Origin: Kiritimatiellia bacterium
GTDB lineage: Bacteria; Verrucomicrobiota; Kiritimatiellia; CAIQIC01; JAGNIJ01
Length of the DNA: 64,000 bases
Direction of reading: 5' to 3'
Assembly (NCBI GenBank): GCA_018001225.1
Contig: JAGNIJ010000008.1
Span: 45,296-109,295, forward strand
Position numbers and translations under genes: made by a program. Positions 44,739 through 53,092 of the stretch are shown here, piece after piece. Within the stretch, counting starts at the first letter, position 1; each line of letters opens with the position of its first letter. Below the pieces are notes generated by a model, which worked only from the letters and a program-made list of their open reading frames with translations, did no database searches and had not been told where the DNA came from.

Positions 44739-47700
44739 ATGAAATCGATCAAGATCCTCACCTGTAGTGTGCTGTGGTCCGCCCTGATCTTTCCGGCCGC
44801 GGCGGTGAAGGTCCGCGTCACGGGCGCGGACGCCGTCCGTCAATTGACCGATGCCGGCGGCACGGTGATCGCCGAGTACGAATCGTTTTCCATCCTGGAG
44901 GCCGACGCGGCGGCGGTCGCCGCGCTGGGTGACACCGCGGAGGTCCTGGAGTCCGGCGGGCGCATCCTGCTGAACGCGGGCACGGTGGACACCGCGCAGC
45001 CCGCGACGAGATCCCTGCGCGCCCGCGCTTCGCTGGGCAAGGGCCGCGCCCTGCACCTCGTCCAGTTTGTCGGCCCGGTGAAGCCGGGCTGGCACGACGC
45101 CCTCGTCGGCGCCGGGTTCCAGGTGGTGGACTACATTCCCGAGAACGCCTATCTCGTGTACGGCGACACGGCGGCGCTGAACAAGCTCCGCGCCCTTCCG
45201 GCCCGGCGCAGCGGCCTGAACTGGGAGGGCGAGTACCTGCCCTCCGACCGCCTCGCCCCGGAGACCTCGGCCGCCGTCGCGAAGGCCAAGGCCGGCGCGG
45301 CGGCCCCCGCCCTGTTCGCCATCCAGATGGTCCGCGACGGCGAGGCCAACGCCGCGACGCTGCTGCTCGTGGAGGCGCTCAAGCAGGCCGCCGTCTACCG
45401 CCAGGCCGAGGTCGGGCCCTATCTGAATGTCATCGTGAAACTCGCCCCGGACGCGGTCGAAACCCTGGCCGCGCAGCCGGACGTGATCTCGATCCGCCCC
45501 TACGTGATCCCGCGGAAGTTCGACGAGCGGCAGGACATGATCGTCGCCGGGAATCTCGCCGGCAACGGGCCGTCCGGGACGGGCTACCTGAACTGGCTGT
45601 ACTCAAAGGGGTTCACGCAGGACCAGTTCACGGCCTCCGGGTTCGTCGTGGACGTCTGCGACTCGGGGACGGACAACGGCACGACCACGCCGAACCACTT
45701 CGGCCTGTACGTCGCCGGGAACACGGGGCTGGTCTCCCGTGTCGCCTACGCCCGCCTCGAGGGCACGGCCAACAGCGGCAGCACGATCCAGGGCTGCGAC
45801 GGGCACGGCAACCTGAACGCGCACATCATCGGCGGGTACAACAACCTCTCCGGATTCCCGCACGCGGACTCCGCCGGCTACCGCTACGGCCTCGGGGTAT
45901 GCCCGTTCGTCAGGCTGGGTTCGTCCGTGATCTTCGATCCCGCGGAGTTCACCTCGCCGGACTACGAGGACATGATCTCCCGCGCCTACCGCGACGGCGC
46001 GCGCATCAGCTCGGACAGCTGGGGCGCGGACACCGCGGGCGCCTACGACATCGACTGCCAGCAGTACGACGCGCTGGTCCGCGACGCGCAGCCCTCGGGC
46101 GCCGCCGTGACGAACGCGGGCAACCAGGAGATGACCATCGTCTTCGCGGCGGGCAACGCGGGCTCCAGCGCCCAGACCGTCGGCTCGCCCGGCACGGCCA
46201 AGAACGTCATCACCGTCGGCGCGGCGGAGAACGTCCACTCGCACTCCTCGACCAACGGCGGCAACAACGCCGCGGGCAACGACGGCTGCGACACGCCGGA
46301 CACCGAGGCCAACAGCGCCAACGACATCGCCTCCTTCTCCAGCCGCGGCCCGTGCAGCGACGGGCGCGCGAAGCCCGAGATCGTCGCGCCCGGCACCCAC
46401 GTCACCGGCGGCGTGGGCCAGCAGACCCGGACGATGAGCGGCAACGGCAACGACCTGGCCTGCTTCGAGGGCACCGGCGTCTGCGCCCTGCCCGGCGGCG
46501 GCACGACGGGGAACACGAACAACTTCTTCCCGCAGGGCCAGCAGTGGTACTCGACCTCCTCCGGCACGAGCCATTCCACGCCCGCGGTCGCGGGCGGCTG
46601 CGCGCTGATCCGGCAGTACTTCATCAACCAGGGCTGGACCGTGCCCAGCCCCGCCATGGTGAAGGCCTTCCTGATGAACGCCGCCCGCTACATGACGGGC
46701 GTGGACGCGGGCGATACCCTGTGGTCCAACGACCAGGGCATGGGCATGATGAACCTCGGCTTCGCCTTCGACGGCGCGCCGCGCGTCCTGCGCGACCAGC
46801 GGACCAACGACATCTTCACCGCCAGCGGCCAGTCGCGCACGATCAGCGGCGTGGTGGTCTCCAACGGCCTCCCGCTCCGCGTCACCCTCGCCTGGACCGA
46901 CGCCCCCGGCTCGACCTCGGGCAACGCCTACAAGAACGACCTCAATCTCGTCGTCATCGCGGGCGGCCAGACCTACCGCGGCAACGTCTTCAGCGGCGCG
47001 ACCTCCGCCGCGGGCGGCACGGCGGACGCGCGGAACAACGCCGAAAGCGTGTTCCTGCCCGCCGGCACCACCGGCACGGTCGTCATCACCGTCTCCGCCG
47101 CCAACATCAACTCCGACGGCGTGCCGAACTACGGCGGCGCGCTGGACCAGGATTTCGCGCTGGTGATCTACAACTTCGAGGAGCAGGAAATCCCGGCCAT
47201 CGCGGACGCGGGCGCGGCCCTCGTTTCGGAGGGCTGCGGCGCGGGCAACGGCGCGATCGACCCGGACGAAGTCGTCACCCTGGCCGTCGCGCTCCGGAAC
47301 GTCGGCTCGGCCGACACGACCAACGTCGTCGCCACCCTCCTGGCCGCCGGCGGCGTCACGGCCCCGAGCGGGCCGGAGAGCTACGGCGCCCTCCTCGCCG
47401 AGGGCGCGGCGGTCACGAACACCTTCACCTTCACCGCCACGGGGACCTGCGGCGGCACGCTGACGGCGACCCTGGCGCTCGCCGACGGCGCCGCGTCCCT
47501 CGGCCAGGTAAGCTACACCTACACACTCGGCGGCACATCCGACGCCGCCGCCACGAACCAGAACGCCGCGGCCATCGCCATCAACGACAATGCCGCCGCC
47601 AGCCCGTATCCGAGCACCATCAGCATCGCCGGCCTCGTCGGGACGGTCAGCAAGGTGGTCGTCACGCTCAACGGGTTCAGCCATACCTATCCCGAGGACG

Positions 47701-50700
47701 TGGACGTGATTCTCGTCAGCCCGGACGGCGAGAAGGTCTCGCTGATGGGCGCGGTGGGCGGGGGCACGGGGGTCAGCGGATTGACACTGACGTTCGACGA
47801 CGACGCGGAGTCCGAGGTGGGCTCGCCCATCACCAGCGGCACGTACCGGCCGACCGGCACGGCCGAGACCATGCCGTCGCCCGCGCCAGCCGATCCGTAC
47901 GCCAGCGCCCTCTCCCAGTTCAACGGCGGCAATCCCAACGGCGATTGGAAGCTCTACGTCGCGGACCAGGCCGCCGAGGACTCCGGCAGCATCGCCTCCG
48001 GGTGGAAGCTCGCCGTCACCGCCTCCGAGCCGCTGTGCTGCGGCAGCAACAAGCCGCCGGTCATCGCCGCCGTGGGGAACAAGACCGTCACGGAGAGCAA
48101 CACCTTGAGCTTCGCGGTCACGGCGAGCGACCCGTACGACGGCGACCCGATCACGCTGGTCGTCTCCAACCTGCCCGGCGACGCGACCTGCCCGATCGTC
48201 GGCACGACGGGCTCGTTCAGCTGGGTCAGCGCCACGCCCACGGGCGTGTACGAGGTCGTCTTCAACGCCTCCGACAAGGACGGCGCGGACGAGGAGCGCG
48301 TGACCATCACCGTCGAGCCGGCCCCCTACGTGGACACCAACTGCGCCGTGATCATCTCGGAATACGTCGAGGGCTCGTCCAACAACAAGGCCGTCGAAAT
48401 CTACAATCCCGGCGCGGCCGCCCTGGACTTGGCGGCCAGCAACTATGTGCTGCATCTCTCCATGAATGGCGGCTCGCCCATCTACAACATAAGTCTCACG
48501 GGAACCATTCCGGCCGGGGGAACGTATGTGATTGCCAACAACACCGCCGGCGCGACGCTCCTGGCCCTGGCCGATCAAACAAGTGCAAGCATGTCGTTTA
48601 ACGGCGACGACGCCGTCGTGCTCTACCGGGGAGGCACGAACGGTGTCGTGGTGGATCACTTGGGACAGGTGGGCGTTGACCCGGGCAGCTACTGGGGCAC
48701 GGAACCCAACACGACCGTGAATCATACCCTGCGCCGCATGCGGGAGATCACCCGCGGCAACACGAATACCACGGCCGCCTTTGACCCGGCCACGGAATGG
48801 GCCGCCTACGCGGTCGACACGTTCGACGACCTGCGCACGCACGACAGCGACTGCGCCGGGCCGGCCCTGCCGACGCCGCCCGTGCTGGTCGCCATCGGCG
48901 CGAAGTCGGTCGCCCTGACCAACACGCTCCAGTTCACCGTCACCGCCACGCCGACGGACGGCGACGCGGTGACCCTGACGGCAAGCAACCTGCCCGCCGG
49001 CGCGGTCTTTTATCCGACCAACGAGGCCGCCTCCTTCCTCTGGACCAACGCCTCGCCGACGGGGACGTACAGCGTCACGTTCAACGCCGCCGACAAGGAC
49101 GGGTCGGACGAGGAACCCGTCACGATCACGGTCAGCGCTGGCGGGGGCGGAGGCGTGCCGCTGAGTATCGGCGGTTATAAACTTGTGCAGAGCAACGCCA
49201 CGCAAAACTTCACCTTCCCGGCCGGCACCACGGTGTCCCCGGGAGGACACGTCATTCTGGCCCGCAAGGCCTCGAAGGAGGCCTTTGAGGCAGCGTGGGG
49301 CGTAACCCTCGGGGCCGATGTCGTGTTCCTGAATTCCGGCGATGTCCTGCCGCAAATCAATGGGGGAGAAAACTACACCCTCCTTGATGATGCCGGAACT
49401 CTTGTAGATGGCTCAACGCAGACCAACTGGCATCCGAATAATTTCTCGGTCCAGCGAACAAACCTGTTGGGCAGCGCCTCCATGACGCAAAACTGGATCC
49501 GCATTTCCAGGACCAATGCGACGCCTGGAACCAGCGTTTCCGGAACTGGAACCGCCGGCCTTCGCATCAGCGAGTATTCAGACGCCATCAACTTCTCTAA
49601 TGAGTTTGTCGAACTCTACTATGACGCAGCCGGCGGGGCCGAAGGTCCGCCGGTGCTGAACGCCATTGGCGCGAAGTCGACGATGGTGAGCAACGCGCTG
49701 CAGTTCACGGTTTCGGCGACGATGACGGACGGGGACGCGGTGACGCTGACGGCGAGCAACCTGCCGGCGGGGGCGTCGTTCTACCCGACGAACGAGGCCG
49801 GGTCGTTCGTCTGGCCGATCCCGTCGCCGACGGGGACGTACACGGTGACGTTCAACGCGGCGGACAACGACGGGGCGGACGAGGAGACGATCACGATCAC
49901 GGTGACGCCCATCGTGTACACGCTCGACTTGAGCGGCTGGCAGCTCAAGCAGTACAACAGCGCGCTGACCTACACGATCCCGAACGGCACGGTCGTGGAG
50001 CAGGGCGGATACGTGATCATCAGCCGCGCCTCCGACAAGGCCGCCTTCGAGGCGGGTTGGGGCGTGACGCTGGGCGCGGACGTGGTGTTCCTGAACTCGG
50101 CCGAGAAGGGCGTGCAGATCAACGGCTCCGAGCAGTATGACATCCTGAATGCCGCGGCCATGCTGGTGGACGGCACGACGCCGGCGGCGCTGAACCCGTC
50201 GAGCAGCTCGGTCCAGCGCACGAACCTGGTCGGCGACGCCTCGGCGGCCGAGAACTGGTGGCGGACGTCCCGCACGAACGCGACGCCCGGCGCGGGCGTC
50301 GCGGGTAACGGCACAGCCGGCCTGCGAATCAGCGAGTATGCCGACGCGGTGAATTACTCCAACGAGTTCGTGGAACTCTACTACGACGCCTCCGCGGGCG
50401 GCGGGACGCCTCCGTTGCTGGCGCCGGTGGGCAACCAGTCCGTGTACCTGGGCAGCAACCTCGCCTTCGCGGTGACCGCGACGCCCACGGAGGAGGATCC
50501 CGTGACGCTGACGGCGAGCAACCTGCCCTCCGGCTCGTTCTTCTACCCGACCAACGAGCTGTCGTGGTTCGTCTGGGACGCCGCCTCGTCGACGGGCACG
50601 TACACGGTGACCTTCAACGCGGCGGACGACGACGGCTCCGACGAGGAGACGATCACAATCACGGTCAACGGGCTGCCGGTCGAGGAGCCGGACATCACGG

Positions 50701-50909
50701 GCTTCGCCGTGCCGGCGGGCGCGACGGCGTCGGCGACGCTGACCTCGGTCCTGGGCCAGAGCTACACGCTGGAATACACGACGGACCTCGGGGCCCAGCC
50801 GCCGGTCTGGACGCCGGCGGACACGGAGATCGGCGACGGCGGCGTGATCACGCTATCCGACCCGACGCCGGCGGACACGCTGCGGATCTACCGCATCGTG
50901 ACGCCGTAG
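44739..50909 (+). CDS. Giant secreted S8 (subtilisin-like) protease with Ig-like and lamin-tail repeats
   Basis: 2056 aa. Signal peptide MKSIKILTCSVLWSALIFPA. The S8 domain (about 300-640) has the triad Asp (VVDVCDSGTDNG near 304), His (DGHGNLNAHIIGG near 357) and Ser (SGTSHSTPAVAGG near 612), with SFSSRGPCSDGR and PEIVAPGTHV. A proprotein-convertase P-domain lies at about 940-1100. Then four Ig-like cadherin-type units (about 1104, 1380, 1637 and 1889) alternate with three lamin-tail-domain units (about 1200, 1474 and 1726). A final C-terminal beta domain follows. The Ig-like units repeat TLTASNLPxG and SPTGTYxVTFNAADxDG, and units 3 and 4 are close at the DNA level. Cell-surface or secreted. 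Confidence 0.9.
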   Translation: MKSIKILTCSVLWSALIFPAAAVKVRVTGADAVRQLTDAGGTVIAEYESFSILEADAAAVAALGDTAEVLESGGRILLNAGTVDTAQPATRSLRARASLGKGRALHLVQFVGPVKPGWHDALVGAGFQVVDYIPENAYLVYGDTAALNKLRALPARRSGLNWEGEYLPSDRLAPETSAAVAKAKAGAAAPALFAIQMVRDGEANAATLLLVEALKQAAVYRQAEVGPYLNVIVKLAPDAVETLAAQPDVISIRPYVIPRKFDERQDMIVAGNLAGNGPSGTGYLNWLYSKGFTQDQFTASGFVVDVCDSGTDNGTTTPNHFGLYVAGNTGLVSRVAYARLEGTANSGSTIQGCDGHGNLNAHIIGGYNNLSGFPHADSAGYRYGLGVCPFVRLGSSVIFDPAEFTSPDYEDMISRAYRDGARISSDSWGADTAGAYDIDCQQYDALVRDAQPSGAAVTNAGNQEMTIVFAAGNAGSSAQTVGSPGTAKNVITVGAAENVHSHSSTNGGNNAAGNDGCDTPDTEANSANDIASFSSRGPCSDGRAKPEIVAPGTHVTGGVGQQTRTMSGNGNDLACFEGTGVCALPGGGTTGNTNNFFPQGQQWYSTSSGTSHSTPAVAGGCALIRQYFINQGWTVPSPAMVKAFLMNAARYMTGVDAGDTLWSNDQGMGMMNLGFAFDGAPRVLRDQRTNDIFTASGQSRTISGVVVSNGLPLRVTLAWTDAPGSTSGNAYKNDLNLVVIAGGQTYRGNVFSGATSAAGGTADARNNAESVFLPAGTTGTVVITVSAANINSDGVPNYGGALDQDFALVIYNFEEQEIPAIADAGAALVSEGCGAGNGAIDPDEVVTLAVALRNVGSADTTNVVATLLAAGGVTAPSGPESYGALLAEGAAVTNTFTFTATGTCGGTLTATLALADGAASLGQVSYTYTLGGTSDAAATNQNAAAIAINDNAAASPYPSTISIAGLVGTVSKVVVTLNGFSHTYPEDVDVILVSPDGEKVSLMGAVGGGTGVSGLTLTFDDDAESEVGSPITSGTYRPTGTAETMPSPAPADPYASALSQFNGGNPNGDWKLYVADQAAEDSGSIASGWKLAVTASEPLCCGSNKPPVIAAVGNKTVTESNTLSFAVTASDPYDGDPITLVVSNLPGDATCPIVGTTGSFSWVSATPTGVYEVVFNASDKDGADEERVTITVEPAPYVDTNCAVIISEYVEGSSNNKAVEIYNPGAAALDLAASNYVLHLSMNGGSPIYNISLTGTIPAGGTYVIANNTAGATLLALADQTSASMSFNGDDAVVLYRGGTNGVVVDHLGQVGVDPGSYWGTEPNTTVNHTLRRMREITRGNTNTTAAFDPATEWAAYAVDTFDDLRTHDSDCAGPALPTPPVLVAIGAKSVALTNTLQFTVTATPTDGDAVTLTASNLPAGAVFYPTNEAASFLWTNASPTGTYSVTFNAADKDGSDEEPVTITVSAGGGGGVPLSIGGYKLVQSNATQNFTFPAGTTVSPGGHVILARKASKEAFEAAWGVTLGADVVFLNSGDVLPQINGGENYTLLDDAGTLVDGSTQTNWHPNNFSVQRTNLLGSASMTQNWIRISRTNATPGTSVSGTGTAGLRISEYSDAINFSNEFVELYYDAAGGAEGPPVLNAIGAKSTMVSNALQFTVSATMTDGDAVTLTASNLPAGASFYPTNEAGSFVWPIPSPTGTYTVTFNAADNDGADEETITITVTPIVYTLDLSGWQLKQYNSALTYTIPNGTVVEQGGYVIISRASDKAAFEAGWGVTLGADVVFLNSAEKGVQINGSEQYDILNAAAMLVDGTTPAALNPSSSSVQRTNLVGDASAAENWWRTSRTNATPGAGVAGNGTAGLRISEYADAVNYSNEFVELYYDASAGGGTPPLLAPVGNQSVYLGSNLAFAVTATPTEEDPVTLTASNLPSGSFFYPTNELSWFVWDAASSTGTYTVTFNAADDDGSDEETITITVNGLPVEEPDITGFAVPAGATASATLTSVLGQSYTLEYTTDLGAQPPVWTPADTEIGDGGVITLSDPTPADTLRIYRIVTP

Positions 50910-50921
50910 GGATGGACGGGC

Positions 50922-50976
50922 TTGGAGGCGCCGCGCCCTCGCGGCGCAGGGCGGGCCGGGGGCGGCCCGCCTCCAA
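50922..50976. repeat. TGGAGGC...GCCTCCA dispersed repeat, copy 2
   Basis: Complementary ends TTGGAGGCG and GCCTCCAA around GCCGCG / CGCGGC and GGGCCGGGGGCGGCCC. Located directly after the protease stop. Similar in sequence to the copies at 55958 and, diverged, within 52404-52964. Confidence 0.6.
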
Positions 50977-50988
50977 CAACGGGGAGCA

Positions 50989-51753
50989 ATGAAGGACCGC
51001 TTTCGGAGACTGCGGCGGGAGATCGGGTTCCTCCGCCCGCGCTGGCGCGAGGGCTGGTGGCGGACCTACGCGGTCGCGGGGCTGTACCCGCTGCTGCGCC
51101 CCGTGGCACGGGAAGCCTGGCTGGACCGGCACCGCGCGGTCTTCGCCGTCCGGCACCACTCGCTGGTCAATTATCCCCGGCTGCACAGTTTGTACCGGCT
51201 CGCGGGCGAAATCCTGTCGGGCCCGGCCGGCGGCGGCGCGGCGGAATGCGGCGTATGGCGCGGCGGCAGCGCGGCGCTCTTTGGCGCGCAGGCCCGGCGA
51301 TTTCGGACGGCAGCGCGGTTCTGGCTGTTCGATTCGTTCCAGGGCCTGCCGGAACCGCGGGAGATGGACGAGACCTGGACGGGGAAGACACTGAAAAAGG
51401 GCGACCTGACGGGGAGCCGGGAACTCGCAGAGGATCTGCTGTTCCGAAAGTTCGGGCTCGATCCCGCCCGGTTCGAGATCGTCCCCGGCTGGTTCGCGGA
51501 CACGATCCCGCCGGCCGCGCCGCGCGTCGGCCCGCTCGCCATCCTGCACATCGACTGCGATTACTACGATCCCGCGAAACTCTGCCTCGAGCAGTTGTAT
51601 CCGAAGGTGTCCCCCGGCGGCGCGGTGATCATCGACGACTATCACTACTTCAAGGGCGCGAAGATGGCCACGGACGAGTTCCGGCGGGCGCACGCCATTC
51701 AAACCCCGCTCGTCCCGACCGACCGGTTCGGGGTGTGGTTCCAAAAAGAGTGA
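50989..51753 (+). CDS. TylF/MycF family methyltransferase
   Basis: 254 aa. O-methyltransferase family that acts on macrolide or surface sugars. GGAAECGVWRGGSAALFGAQA, WLFDSFQGLPEP, ILHIDCDYYDPAKLCLEQLYP and GGAVIIDDYHYFKGAK (metal-binding Asp pair) are the family motifs. GGGGAG precedes ATG 50989. It stands just after the giant protease gene and the repeat. The acceptor is unknown, likely a polysaccharide sugar. Confidence 0.88.
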   Translation: MKDRFRRLRREIGFLRPRWREGWWRTYAVAGLYPLLRPVAREAWLDRHRAVFAVRHHSLVNYPRLHSLYRLAGEILSGPAGGGAAECGVWRGGSAALFGAQARRFRTAARFWLFDSFQGLPEPREMDETWTGKTLKKGDLTGSRELAEDLLFRKFGLDPARFEIVPGWFADTIPPAAPRVGPLAILHIDCDYYDPAKLCLEQLYPKVSPGGAVIIDDYHYFKGAKMATDEFRRAHAIQTPLVPTDRFGVWFQKE

Positions 51754-51787
51754 TGGAAGGCGGCGGGCTCTGGCACTCACCGGGGAT

Positions 51788-52297
51788 TCACGCCGGCCCG
51801 CCTTCCAGAATCCGGAACAACTGTTCCACGGCCGCCGTGCCATCGGGCGCCGCTGGCACCCGCGCCCCGCCGGGCAGAACGCTCCCTATGGATAGCCGTT
51901 CGGCCGCGCCCCCGCTGCCGGCGACGGCGACCACGGGTTTGCGCGCGGCGAGGAATTCGACGGCGAGCGCCAGCGTGGGCATTCCGCCTTCGATGACCAC
52001 GGCGCCGGCGCAGGCCGCGGCCAGCACGGCGTGCCGCGCCGCGCCCAGGCCCGTGGGCAACACCACGTCCGCCGCGTCATGCCGCTCCGGCAGCTTGTCC
52101 CCGCCGGCCAGGGCCAGCGTCAACCCTCCGGCGGCCCGCGCCCCGGCAAAGGCGGCGCCAAACACCCCGCCGCATTCCCCGGCCACCGTGACGGCCCCGC
52201 GCCGGGCTATGGCCTCCCCGGCCACGCGGGCCGCCTCGAGCAGGGCCGGTTTGTCGGTCATCCCGCTGCCGATGATCGCCACGAGGAGTCGCTTCAC
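51788..52297 (-). CDS. SLOG/TIGR00725-like protein
   Basis: 169 aa. Rossmann-like fold with VAIIGSGMTDKP, GAVTVAGECGGVFGAAF, AVVIEGGMPTLALAVEFLAARKPVVAV. This fits the SLOG group (LOG/DprA-like nucleotide-binding proteins, TIGR00725), although the PGGxGT motif of true LOG phosphoribohydrolases is not seen; IEGGMPT stands at that place. GTG 52297 is favoured because it overlaps the upstream small gene's stop as GTGA. ATG 52321 is an alternative. Enzyme activity unknown. Confidence 0.7.
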   Translation of the reverse strand: MKRLLVAIIGSGMTDKPALLEAARVAGEAIARRGAVTVAGECGGVFGAAFAGARAAGGLTLALAGGDKLPERHDAADVVLPTGLGAARHAVLAAACAGAVVIEGGMPTLALAVEFLAARKPVVAVAGSGGAAERLSIGSVLPGGARVPAAPDGTAAVEQLFRILEGGPA

Positions 52298-52407
52298 CGG
52301 GGCCCCTTCCAGTTCCACCATTTCAGTTTTTCCGGATCGTACAGCGAACGGCTCGCGAAGTAGTCCGCGCTCACGCTTGCCGGGGCGATCTGCAGTTCAT
52401 CTTTCAA
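52294..52407 (-). CDS. Small protein (37 aa)
   Basis: Starts at TTG 52407, overlapping the TPR gene's stop as TTGA, and ends TGA 52294, overlapping the next gene's GTG as GTGA. The product, LKDELQIAPASVSADYFA and then SRSLYDPEKLKWWNWKGPR, is charged with a Trp-rich tail, no hydrophobic segment and no known motif. Its position, coupled on both sides, is the main evidence that it is real. Confidence 0.5.
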   Translation of the reverse strand: MKDELQIAPASVSADYFASRSLYDPEKLKWWNWKGPR

Positions 52408-52964
52408 GCGGGCTCCCCATTCTTGCGGGGCGGGAGCGCCCCGCCATCGGCTGGCGGAGCCGCCGCGCCCTCGCGGCGTTCGCCGGGCCGGGGGCGGCCT
52501 GTCTCCAGCAGCCCCTGGTAGAGACGGGTCACGACTTCCCGATCCTCCGGCTTCTTCAGCTTGAGCAAGGCCTCGGCATGCACGCGCGCGGCGAGGTCGG
52601 CGTCATTCATCCGGCGGAGCGCAAGGTCCAGGAGGTCGTGGTAGGGCTTCAGTTCCCGGGGATACTTTCGGATGATCTCGTGGTACTCGCGGATGGCCTC
52701 GGTGTATTCTCCTTTCTTCACGAGCGACTCCGGGATGCCGTAGATGGGCGGCGGCGGAGAACGGTCCGTCGGCCAGAAGATCGCCGCGAACGGCGCGGCC
52801 AGGATGCGCGCGATGGGGAACGCGACGACCCAGGCCCCGGCCAGCAGGAGCCCGCACCCGATAAAGCCGCCGCCCGGGTGGCCCATGAAAAGGAATCGGA
52901 ACCCGGAGACAAAACAGAATCCGGCGAACGCGGCCCGAAACAGAATCCACAACAACGTTTTCAC
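52404..52964 (-). CDS. Membrane-anchored TPR-like protein
   Basis: 186 aa. Two hydrophobic segments in the first 65 residues (LLWILFRAAFAGFCFVSGF, GCGLLLAGAWVVAFPIARIL). A TPR-type helical region follows (GEYTEAIREYHEIIRKYPRELKPYHDLLDLALRRMNDADLA). The C-terminal 35 residues (GRPRPGERREGAAAPP...) are encoded by a diverged copy of the TGGAGGC-type repeat, so that tail may be junk sequence. Starts at GTG 52964. Not recognised further. First gene of a coupled trio with the 37-aa gene and the SLOG gene. Confidence 0.65.
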   Translation of the reverse strand: MKTLLWILFRAAFAGFCFVSGFRFLFMGHPGGGFIGCGLLLAGAWVVAFPIARILAAPFAAIFWPTDRSPPPPIYGIPESLVKKGEYTEAIREYHEIIRKYPRELKPYHDLLDLALRRMNDADLAARVHAEALLKLKKPEDREVVTRLYQGLLETGRPRPGERREGAAAPPADGGALPPRKNGEPA

Positions 52965-53092
52965 GGCGCGCCGGTTCTTCTACCAGAAGGACGGCGCCGG
53001 GTCACGCCCGGGCGGCCGGAAAAAAGGACTTCCGGCCGGCGAGGCCATGGGCTATTTTCGCCGGCGGGAGCGACCCATGCAAGGAGGGTCCC

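Noticed and set aside
45603..49355. 1250-codon minus-strand frame opposite the protease
   Set aside because: Antisense shadow of the S8 protease and Ig-like repeats. No motifs and no ribosome site.
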